Source: Raphanus sativus (taxonomy: Eukaryota > Streptophyta > Magnoliopsida > Brassicales > Brassicaceae). From it: a stretch of 64,000 bases of DNA. The stretch is from NCBI RefSeq assembly GCF_000801105.2, contig NC_079514.1:51815372-51879371 (forward strand), given 5' to 3'. Positions 51,855 to 61,639 of this stretch are shown here, in pieces; the first letter of the stretch is position 1, and each line of letters opens with the position of its first letter. The notes below the pieces were generated by a model. That model had not been told where the DNA came from, did not search any database, and worked only from the letters and a program-made list of their open reading frames with translations. Position numbers and translations under genes: made by a program.

Positions 51855-53864
51855 AGATCATTGTTATTGTCTTCTTGCTGCTTAGCTTTAGCTTGCGCAG
51901 CTGCTCTAGCTCGTGCCTCAGCAGCTGCCTTTTCAACAGCAGCTCGTTCAGACCTAACCTTTGCTTCAGCATTTGCTGCTTCCTTCTGCCGCGCTTCAGC
52001 TGCAGCTCTCTCAGCCCTTTCCCTTGCCCCTGCAGCTGCCCTTTCACGTGCTTCAGCATGCGCTCTCTGAACTGCAGCTCTTTCTGCACGTTCTCGGGCA
52101 TCAGAAGAAGCCTTTTCGACAGCAGCTCTTTGAGCTTTGGCACGTGCCTCAGTGGCAGCTCTTTCGCGTGCTTCCCTAGTGGCCCTCTCAACCGCCTGTC
52201 TAGCCAGCAGTCGTTCCCTTTCTCTCTCAATTCTTTTCTGCTCTCTCTCCCTTTCTCTTTCTCTCTCCCTTTCCATCTCTGCCTCCCTTTCACGATCCAA
52301 TCGAGCTTGATTTTCTCTTTCCCGAGAATCATAGTTGTCCACTGGATCAACGCCTTCTCTGTTTCTACTTGCCTTGAGATTGTCTTTCTCTCTCCTTTCC
52401 TTAGCATGCCTAAACTTGGCTTCAGCTTTGTCCATAGCATCCTTCATGGCAGCAGCAGATGCAGATGCAGAAGCAGAAGAGAAAACATCTGAATCATCAC
52501 CACCACCACTACCATAGAGAGGCTGCTCATTGGGAGCAGTCTGAAATCTGCCAGAAGCAAAATCGTCGAGTTCATCCATTGGAGTTGTAGGTGCAGAAGC
52601 TCTAGCTGGGCTACGAACGTGCTCATTAACCTTGTTTTTCATAGGACGTGTAGGTCTTGGTGGGGGAGGTCTGGAAGGTGGAGGAGCAGTGGTAGGTTGC
52701 GTAAATAAAGGGATCTCAGAAACAGTAAGCCAGACATCATCAGATGAGTCAAAACTTGCATTATGCGGCTCCAAAACTTCATCAAAAGAAACTTTCTTAT
52801 CATGGTAACTGCCAGAACTTTTTACAGGTGACTGAAAGCCACTGGCGTGTTGTTCTGACCTCAAGTGAGTTTTGTCTCTACCATTGATAAGAGAATCCAG
52901 AGGGTCAATATCAACAAATACTCCTCCACCGTGGGAATGATCATCAGTTTTTGTGGTGTTGAATTTACCAATTTCATCCAATGGATCAGTGAACCCTTGT
53001 GTAGGTTTTGTGGAAGCAGAGTTCTCCTCTAAGACTGCAAATGGGTCTTCCATAGGATTGGAAGATGTCCGATATGGAGGAGGGGTCTGAGATTGACTAG
53101 TCTCTGAAGTAGGCCTGTGCAGAAAAAAGAAACTTTTGCATATGAATTGAAAACACAAAAAAAGATACTAACTTTTACAGTTTCATAAGATGCAAAGTAG
53201 CTCTACTGTTACAGTTCATTTAAGGAAAATGTTGAAACTTTGGGAGAATTTTCTAAGAGTATAAGGAGGAAAGGACCTTGTATGCATCAAATAGCTCTCT
53301 CTCTCTCTCTCTCTCTATAAGAGCAATACTAAATCAGTTTTATTAGCTCGAGTTTCAGGATAAGAGAACCTATGTATGCAACTCAAGTTCATATTACATT
53401 TTATTAGCTCTTCTAAGCTATCTGTGGAATTGGATGAGAGAAATGAAAATGGTATACCGTTTAGTTTGAGGGGAGCTAGAGCGACCAAAACCAGGAATCA
53501 GATCATCAAAAGCAGAAGCAGAGGAGCCGGTGGAACCTCCTCTGCCAATCAGATCATCCAAGGGATCTTTCTTGTGCCTTGAAGGTGACGAGATGGAAGA
53601 GAAATTGTTCTCAAACCTAGCTGATTGAGAAGTCGTAAGCTCAGGGATAGCGTCAAACACATCCTCATCGTCGTATACCGGCTTGTCATACACTGGCATA
53701 GCTGATTGCTTAGACTTGAAGAGGAGATCATCACCACAACCATCGCGACTCAGATCGTCAAACACCCACGACGGCGAATCGGATGACTTGGCCTTTGTCT
53801 GAGGTGCCATCGGAGCTGATTTTCCTTGGGGCCTTTTGGTCAACAGGTCTGAGAAATCGTCCAT
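51855..53864 (-). CDS. Auxilin-related protein, N-terminal part only
   Basis: Auxilin-type proteins recruit Hsc70 through a C-terminal J-domain to uncoat clathrin vesicles. Two exons are visible: 53460-53864 ([20 protein letters not shown]...) and 51855-53114, which runs into the gap. The first ~330 residues are Ser/Pro-rich and disordered, with repeated DPLD/DDLI-type acidic motifs. A very long charged coiled coil of Glu/Arg/Ala ([18 protein letters not shown], then [12 protein letters not shown] repeats) follows. The J-domain expected about 200 residues further on is not in the sequence. The coiled coil and start resemble Arabidopsis At4g12770/At4g12780. The gene may be whole in the plant and only split by the gap. 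Confidence 0.85.
53295..53316. repeat. (CT)n microsatellite in auxilin intron
   Basis: Eleven CT units in the intron between the two visible exons. Confidence 0.85.
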
Positions 53865-54623
53865 TGATTCTCGCTTTCAATTTCGATTTCTACCACCGAA
53901 TTGAATCGGGAGATCTTTTGATTTCCGACCAGAAGAAATATGATTGATTATTGTCAGATCTGAGTAGGATCCATTGAGGAAGAAAAAAGAAAGTATTCGT
54001 CGTCTCTTTTTTAGTTTTTTCCTCTTACTGTCATAATGGGCTTTATTGACATGGGCTTATAGTCCATTAGTAGGGATCTTTTGTTATTTTTGATATTGAC
54101 ACCACCTGGTATAAGGTTCTTGCAATACGCAGGCCTTGCCTGGTCTGTTGCTCATCTTGTTCCTTGCGCTGTATTCTCTTTTACATTAACTAACTTGTGG
54201 TAACAGTTTCATTGTCTGGCACTATACAATTTTTTACATGCCACTGAACATCACTTTGTACAGTCTCGACTCTTGTGGCTTTAAAGAACTTCATATGCGT
54301 CACGTACATATCAAAAGTGTAATAGCACAAATTCAAGCGAAAAATTATGAATAAATCAAATCATATATATATATCTCATGAAACATATTATGATGCAGTA
54401 GGGATCTGAACAATTTCAACCAAACACAAATATTCATACCGAGTTTTAAAGTTCATTGACCTTTGTTGCCTATATATTACACTGCTCCAAGGGAGGGGGC
54501 TCAATCGATTTTCAAGAGGAAGCAACCTGAAACAAAAATTGCCTTGTACCAAATCAAATTAAGCAGTGATCTTCAAAAACAAACAACAGGGCTTTGCATC
54601 TGAAAGGAGGTGGTGACTTGTGT
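53865..54623. other. Auxilin 5' flank and PP2A 3' flank
   Basis: Includes the auxilin 5' UTR and promoter on the minus strand to about 54050, then unremarkable sequence up to the PP2A stop codon. No other gene seen. Confidence 0.6.
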
Positions 54624-57381
54624 TTATAGGAAGTAGTCAGGTGTCCTTCGGGTCACATCTGGTTCTCCTCTCCTTGGGGCTGGTTCAAACTGTTTCACAA
54701 TTTAGACTCCATAAGTCTTTTTTTTCTCTATCTTTCTTTCAGAGAGATCTAAATGAAGATTTTCTGGACATACCTGAATGAAGGTGTGGTTCCTGCAGTC
54801 ATCGACCTCGAGAATGGAGGCCATGTTTCCACAGCGATAGCAATAGTTTGGTGCACTGAAAATAGTAACCACCTTTTGCTCCTGTCAATGGGAACATATC
54901 TTCAACATAGTTAGCAAAGATTCTCGGGTTTGGCTAGTCTATGCAGTGAAGAAAAAATTTAGCTGGATTACATGTGCCCAGTTGAATCCATCCATAACCA
55001 GCTGATGCGCTCGAGCAATCAGTTTTAAGTTATTACTGTGGTTGAATTGATCGGAAATGTCCTATGGATACAAAAACGAAGTCAATCACACACTTATGTG
55101 GAACAAAGAGAAAAGAAGATTCAGGACAGCTTCTGAAACAGAGGCTGCGTAATTCAAATACCTGACCAAATGTATATCCAGCACCACGAGGGGAGATTCC
55201 CCAGCCACACCTGTCATCAGGATCAGACCATAACAAGTCACACATCGGCCCTTCATGTGGTACTTCTTGAACTCGATCGAAGTTCCTGATGTTGTCAAGG
55301 GTCTCTATTGATGGTGACAATCCACCGTGAAGGCAGAATATTTCCGACTCCACCTGCAAAGCAGGACGTTTGACATGAGATGGATAGCCTCCTTACTTAT
55401 CGGAACTAAAACCTCTTAGAAAACACTATGAATTTCAATAAGACAAGTTTTCTTTAAGAGATCGCATATTCTAGGCTCTAGAAAGTCTAAGTACTAAGTG
55501 CAAGTTATATAGTCTAGTCATTCATAGCCTTCAGAACATGATTCCATTTCAAATTGGAGTAACGATTGCCAACCGAATACGCTAACACACAGCACAAGCA
55601 TGCTCAAAAAGGACAATCTTTTTATTGTAGACCCAGTCGTTGTTTCTTATTATATAATATGAGTATATAAATGTGGAATGTGATGTACTAAAAACTAACC
55701 AAGGCTGTCAGTGGGAAATAGTCAAAGAGGTCTGTAAATATCTTCCATACATTAGCATTGCCATACCTGCAGGTATAAGGAAGCTTTGATAAGCAAATTG
55801 CAAACGAAAGGTGTCACAAAAAACTATCTTACAGGCGTAGAAGAAGAATTGCACGTCTTTGATTAGTACTAACAAACAACTCAGGTATGAAAAATATCAC
55901 TGAAAACAGTCAAAAATGAGTAAAGCAATATTAGAAACAAAAAGGAGGAGCAGAGTATTGGTGAAAAAGAAGTATCACGACATGAACAGAGTGAGTTAGC
56001 AGTTTGTACAGCATAAGGATGTTGTGGAGACTCACTTTCTAAGGCATTCATCATAAAATCCATAAACTTGAGTAATCTGCAGAGCAAAAAGTGTATTCAA
56101 CCATGGGTCAGAACAAAAGTTTTAACTGACTTGTACATGAATATAGCATAGTCCATAGACACGACACCAGAAAAACTAAGTCAGGAAAGTAAACGTACAA
56201 GTAGAGAGACAAAGTTAGGTTACCTGACGACTTTCATGGTTTCCTCTAAGAATAGTGATTCGCTGAGGATACCGTACTTTCAAGCCTACTAACAGCTAGA
56301 AATGGAATATTAAAGAAATAGTATCAGCATCGTAGTCTAACAAACATACATAAACGTTGGGAAAAGAAATCATCCAGTATACACGCAGGATATTTAGTTT
56401 AACAGTATAAAAAAACAAAAGATATCTTTCTACTTCAAAATCAGATAATTATTATTTAACAAAGGCAAAAAAAAGAAGAAGTGGGGATGGTATAAACTTG
56501 GTACCGTAACAGTTTCGACAGAATAATAACCACGGTCGACATAGTCTCCCATAAATAGATAGTTGGTATCAGGGCACTGCAAAAGAGCGTTAAATGAACG
56601 AACATTCAGCAGACAATAAATTAGAACCAGAAAGAACTAGTTTCAAATATAACCCACGAGCAAAGGGTCCAAATAATTCTGAGTATTCAGTGAGCATGCA
56701 CTCAGACTTTGTACTACACACCACCCATAATTAATAATTTCTAGAAAACATGGATGCTGAATTTAAAAAAAAAAACAAAACTTGCATCTTATTAACGGCT
56801 AATATGCATCTGAGTAAGAAATATAGATACTTACCATTCCTCCAATGCGGAAAAGCTCTGCAAGATCATGGAATTGTCCATGAATATCACCACAGATTGT
56901 CACTGGACTTTTGACAGGCTGCGTGCAAGGAAGGAGGAAATGTAACATAAAATTAACTCTACTTAAAACCAAACAACATGAATGTGTGCTTCAAATGAAT
57001 CCAAGCTGGAAACACAACCAAGAGATGCAAGATGCAAGAACTAACCTGAACGTTGCTTTCGTCCATCAAAATCTCCTTGGCTTTCTCGCATAATGACTTA
57101 ACCTATCGAAAACAAAACAAAACAGCACTGCACACGATAAGTTCATCTTTCACCTCCTTTAATTCTTAACAAAGAGAATTCATCAGAGATTCATCCAATC
57201 AACGATAGCATCTAATACGAATTTAATTCAAACTAAGGAGAAATTAAAAAAAAAAAGGAATATGTAATAGGAAGAGAATTGGAGGAACCTGTTGCTCGGA
57301 GAGAGGCTTGCACTGCATGAGCTGAGAGATCTGCTCGTCAAGATCGATTGTTGCGTCCGTCGGAACCGAATTCGCGCCCAT
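54624..57381 (-). CDS. PP2A4: Protein phosphatase 2A catalytic subunit (PP2A-3/PP2A-4 type)
   Basis: Serine/threonine phosphatase catalytic subunit that works with A and B subunits. Eleven exons on the minus strand: 57289-57381, 57046-57102, 56835-56918, 56505-56576, 56224-56295, 56036-56076, 55700-55766, 55162-55353, 54972-55061, 54774-54881, 54624-54689. They sum to 942 nt, giving 313 residues, the usual length. Metal-binding motifs are GDIHGQ (60-65), GDYVDRG (88-94) and RGNHE (119-123). The tail ends TRRTPDYFL, including the leucine that is carboxymethylated. The start [17 protein letters not shown] marks the PP2A-3/4 subclass. A telo-box, AACCCTAAA, at 57438-57446 lies about 60 bp upstream. 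Neighbouring genes favour PP2A-4 (At3g58500). Confidence 0.95.
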
Positions 57382-58855
57382 GGTTTTGGCCACTGCGTCT
57401 TCTTCTTCCTCCTCCTCTTTCCTTCAGTCGGATCCCTAACCCTAAATTGGATGGATTCTGCGTTCTCTCGCAGAGTGAGAGGAAATCGAAATCAGAGGGG
57501 CGCGTGAGGAATGGGGCGAGTGGTGGTTTGTAGTTTCGAGCCGTGTCTTGATTTTACTTTGGTACCCTTACTCTTTTCTCTTTAAATTCAAATCTGGAAG
57601 AAAGTCGTTAATGTGTTTAAAAATCTGTTAATTTTTGGGGTTTTTTTTCTTTATTTTTAGAACGGTTGAATTGTTGATATTTATGAATATATTTATACAT
57701 ATAATATTATTAAAATTTAAATATAATATTATAAAATTATTTTATACATAAATATTAATATATAAAATATAATTATTAATAAAATTAAAAATTTAATACA
57801 TTTTAAAAATATGGATCAAAACCTGAATGTCCAGATTTGAAAATTAAAGATATTCAAATTTAAATCCAGTTATTGACGTATCTGAGAATTTCTTTTCCGG
57901 ATTCAAGTCCAGACATCCTAGTTATCATATTTTTGAAACAGATCTGGAACGGATCTCGGATTAGATATCAATTCCAGATAATAAATCTCATACTTATTTT
58001 CAAGGTAAATACAAATACAACAACATTGGGTTTATAATAGTTTTTGAAGTGTTATTATTTAATCAAGTTAAAAATACATTCACAGTTTTTGACGGTATTT
58101 ACATTTGATCAATAATAAACTAAAAATAAATTAAATGAATTTTTGAATAAATAAAAAATGGTATGTCAATAATTAATAAAATTGTAATTAATTGGTATAA
58201 TTTCACTTAATTTGAATAAATTTTATTGTTAGTTTTCTGAAAAAAAATATAAGATAATTCAAGGTTTCAGATAAATATCAATAATCAACTAACTTAATTT
58301 TTTTTTATATCATACCAGAAAGAGTCATTCACGGGCTTACGACTCTTCTAGATTCAACTAGATTAAAAAAAGATTACAAAAAACTAATTTAAAATATTTT
58401 AGACAAAAATATTCAGATAATTTGATTTTTTTATAATTTGATTTATAAATTTATTGTTAGAATATTTGGTTACTTTGAAACTAAATATAATTAATATTTT
58501 TAGGTATATTAATTCTTACAAAAGATTAAGTATTTTAGATTCAGTTTTGTTTCAGTTTGGGTTTTTAAATTTTAAAAATATAAAATTTGTATAGGTACTT
58601 ATAAAATTTGGTTTCATTTCGGTTCCAATTTTTCGGTTTGGTTCTTTAGTTATGGGTAGATTTCATGCCTGCTTCAGACAGAAGTACCTAAAGAGTTGCC
58701 GACTTTTGTCTGCAGCAAACAAGTCCCAACGCATCTGAGAGACTCCATTCGCGACTCTGGAAGATTTTGGCTCGTTTAGAGGTGCAAGCTTATGCTATTT
58801 TCGTGCTCCTAGACTCTAGTCCTGACGCTGATTCGCTAAGCTTGGATTGACAATC
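57382..58855. other. PP2A promoter and AT-rich intergenic DNA
   Basis: The PP2A leader and promoter occupy the first ~200 bp (CT-rich, telo-box). From about 57640 to 58660 the DNA is AT-rich, with GGTTTGGTTC/TCCAGATTTG motifs like the CCGAA-rich hAT element at 41.5 kb, probably an old relative. No gene seen. Confidence 0.5.
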
Positions 58856-59560
58856 ATGGAAGCGAAGAATGTGACAGATGAGACATGGAGGAGGAGAGAG
58901 AGAGAGATTGTAACAAGCGTGATGAGGATAGTGAGCAAGAGATTGACCTCAGAAGGATCTAATATCTCTCCTTCTCGGAGCTATAACTAGCATCTGTCCC
59001 AAGCTAAAAGTTATATCTATCTACTGGAACGTTAGGTAATATTATGTCACGCTTCTTGATTTGTACCTCATCAGAGCTAGAGACTAATTCTAGGATTACT
59101 TTTCACAAGGTGACTGATGATCGCATTAGACATCTAGTGAAGAATTACAGAAACATCATTGATCTGAACCTAAGTGGCTGCAAAAGGTATCTTGATTCGA
59201 TTTCCTCAGGGTACTAAATCCATTTCTCAAACTTTTTGCTTCGCTTTCTTTATAATTCATTTTGCTGAGAGACTAATTCAATGTAAATAAAAACAAAAAC
59301 TGCAGCTTGTTTGGGATAGTTGGAGTAACTGATAAATGTCTGGAGACTCTCTCCAAAACCTGCTCTGCTACACTCACCACTCTTGATGTCTGCATCGGTG
59401 TTAAGGTGTGTAGTGTGTACTATGGAGATTTTCAATTTTTTCAATTACGTTTTGTGGAGACTTCATGTTAACTTCATGATTAGTTGTTATACAGAGGCGA
59501 AGCCGTGAAGAACTGCTTCAGATGTTCCCTCGTCTGACATGCTTCAAAGTACACAGCTAA
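58856..59560 (+). pseudogene. Decayed RNI/leucine-rich-repeat gene (At3g58530-like)
   Basis: The first exon starts at 58856 (MEAKNVTDETWRRRE) and keeps the family N-terminus up to VSKRL, then runs to a stop at 58990. Fragments of later exons follow in order. CPKLKVISIYWNVR lies at 58993-59034. VTDDRIRHLVKNYRNIIDLN follows at 59109-59186, GIVGVTDKCLETLSKTCSAT around 59310-59400, and the C-terminus RRSREELLQMFPRLTCFKVH at 59494-59560. Splice sites between them look kept, but several central repeats are gone and the frames no longer join. The intact family is a leucine-rich-repeat protein of the RNI superfamily. Position between PP2A and the lipid-transfer gene matches At3g58530. Confidence 0.8.
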
Positions 59561-59790
59561 TTTGCTCTTAACTTCAGGACTCTCACCAACGTTTAGCCCC
59601 CATACTAAAGGCAAGTGGCTCCATTACGAAGATTATATTTAGTTATATTACAAATAATCGCATAATATCTTAATCATATTCAAAATTTTTATAATATGCT
59701 TTATTAACAAGCCCATGGCACATCCAACAACTGATAGATATGAATCACATAGCGGTTTTGGTTGTATTTATTAACTTTCATAACAAATGT

Positions 59791-60526
59791 TTACATTAAG
59801 TACCATACTGAGAAAGCTCCAGCCATCACTAGACCATATTGCTTCTTATCTCTTCCTTTAACGCTTGAACCTGTGGATACAGCTGCAATATTTTTTGTTT
59901 GTTTGTTATCTTTTCTTTGTTTGCACAAGTAGAAATAAAATTGTAAAAGGAGTAGTATTAGTAGTACCTTTAGGTGCAACATTCTGAGAGGACGATTCAG
60001 TGAATTGCTTAAAAATCTTAGCGGCTACTGAATCTGGAGGCAAATGTAGAAGGTCTTCTTGCAATAAAATAAAATAATGAGAAAGATCTAATATTGTGAA
60101 GATGTAAAGCTGTTAAATCATTTCTATATATTTCTACAAAAAATAAAAATTGTAGATGAGATTTTTGGTATGAGATTTCTCACCTGGGCATTGTGAAATA
60201 TTTGCAGGGATATGACAAGTGGAAGGGAGGCTCATTGCACGATTGGCATCAACTTTGAACCCTAAACCAGGATCATCCCTGTCTTTGACAAGAGTGCAGA
60301 GACATCTCTTGGTCTGCCCTTTGTCTAGTTTTTCTTTGAGTGTTGTGCAACATGTTGAGTCTGGAGCTTTAGCTTTGTTAGTGACAAAAGGAAGACAAGA
60401 GTAGAGATCAGACATGGAATCCTGACACCCTTTTATGTCCTGATTCAAATCTGATCTCACACCAAGAAACATTATTGTTAATGTTATGCATAGAGCCAGC
60501 ATTTGTTTATTTTGATTGTAAGCCAT
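59791..60526 (-). CDS. GPI-anchored non-specific lipid-transfer-type protein (At3g58550-like)
   Basis: Exons 60184-60526, 59968-60057 and 59791-59882 give 174 residues. The N-terminal signal peptide (about 1-25, MLALCITLTIMFLGVRS) is followed by the eight-cysteine motif of the prolamin/LTP superfamily: C, C (YSC), CC, CLC, C (STCH) and C (SQC), about residues 34-113. A Ser-rich linker and the hydrophobic tail GLVMAGAFSVWYLM suggest GPI anchoring at the cell surface. Members bind or carry lipids for cuticle and wall. TATA-like TTTATAAAA on the gene strand at about 60571-60579 lies about 45 bp upstream. The gene is intact. Confidence 0.9.
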
Positions 60527-60954
60527 GATATCTAACCACCAGTTTATGCAACAATAAACTCTATATGCCTTTTTATAAACTTATCTACAGACTTCTTTCT
60601 TGTTCACATAGGAGTCTTAACTCTGCAAGAAACTGATTTAAATTTTTGAAATAATGTACTAGTTGACATGTCTCATGTCTGAATTGAAATTTTGAGTTTT
60701 GAATCTTTTGCTGTTACTGGAGGGCTACATAAATATATGAAAGTTGTTCACAGTCCGTTTTCACAATCTCTGCAAGTTATCCACAAGGAAAGAGTCGATA
60801 TAATCTACTTTTATTTTTGTAAAACTAAGAAATTTCATTCAAACAACTCTAAAATGATTTGAAGACTTTAAAACCTCACAACTTGGAATATTTTTAATAA
60901 CATCAGACTTCAAAGTAATTTAGTGGGATTACGAAGGAGCAGCACTTGTAGACT
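60527..60954. other. Promoter of the lipid-transfer-type gene and spacer
   Basis: A TATA-like box near 60571; the rest is AT-rich without recognised features. Confidence 0.5.
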
Positions 60955-61220
60955 ACACCTTGTAGAGAGACCACGTGGAGTAAGGGTGCATGATAAACAA
61001 CTAGTGTATCCGTCAAATGAAAAACCTGCAGTTCAGCTCCATTTTGTGATAGTAAGTATAGTGCTCTTGCTTATCTGTTCTTTATTTGCTGTTAATACAG
61101 ATTAGGGAGCTTGAAAGAGGAGTTGACATTCTTGTTGCCACTCCTTGGAGGTTAAATGATTTGCTAAAGAGAGGTAGAGTCACTACAGATATGGTGGTGG
61201 ACATGGAAACATACCAGGTG
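60955..61220 (+). pseudogene. DEAD-box RNA helicase fragment (RH11/RH37/RH52 type)
   Basis: Around 60965-60990 the translation reads VERPRGVR, as in the linker before motif Ia. At 61104-61217 it reads [20 protein letters not shown] and [10 protein letters not shown], which is the motif Ib region of this helicase subfamily with the expected TPGR changed to TPWR. Motifs I, II and III-VI are absent. It is a short remnant, in keeping with a helicase gene (At3g58570) next to the CCR4 genes in Arabidopsis. Confidence 0.65.
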
Positions 61221-61639
61221 GTGGTTATGTACCTTCACTGTGAAAGAAAAAAAAACAACTCCTAGTCTACCATTGTTTTAACGGATCCTCGTCTTTCAAA
61301 GCATGTTTAGGTTAAGATCTAAAACCATACTTTTATTAAAAATAGAAAGGATACATAAAAGCAACAGGAGTATCTCTAAAACTGATCAAAATGAGAAAAA
61401 CAAAAGGTATATAGACAAAAGCAACACAAGAGGAGGTCATCATTAAAGAATGACCCAACTTTCAGAAAAATGATCTGACTTAGTATTCAGAACCACTTCC
61501 GACCTCTGTGTCCTCTCTATGACATATCTTTGGTAAAGGTTTTGTCTAAAGAGTTCTTGCCATAACCTGAATTTTAAAAAAAAAACAGAAACAAACAAAC
61601 AAAAACCTATCTGTAAGCCAATTTGAGATGGGATAAAGA
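61221..61639. other. Spacer and CCR4 3' flank
   Basis: Probably holds the CCR4 3' UTR on the minus strand. No other feature recognised. Confidence 0.5.

Noticed and set aside
43155..53864. Auxilin gene disrupted by the CACTA insertion
   Set aside because: The CACTA flanks at 43154 and 51698 show no auxilin or J-domain coding on either side. The break in the gene coincides with the N run, not with the transposon.
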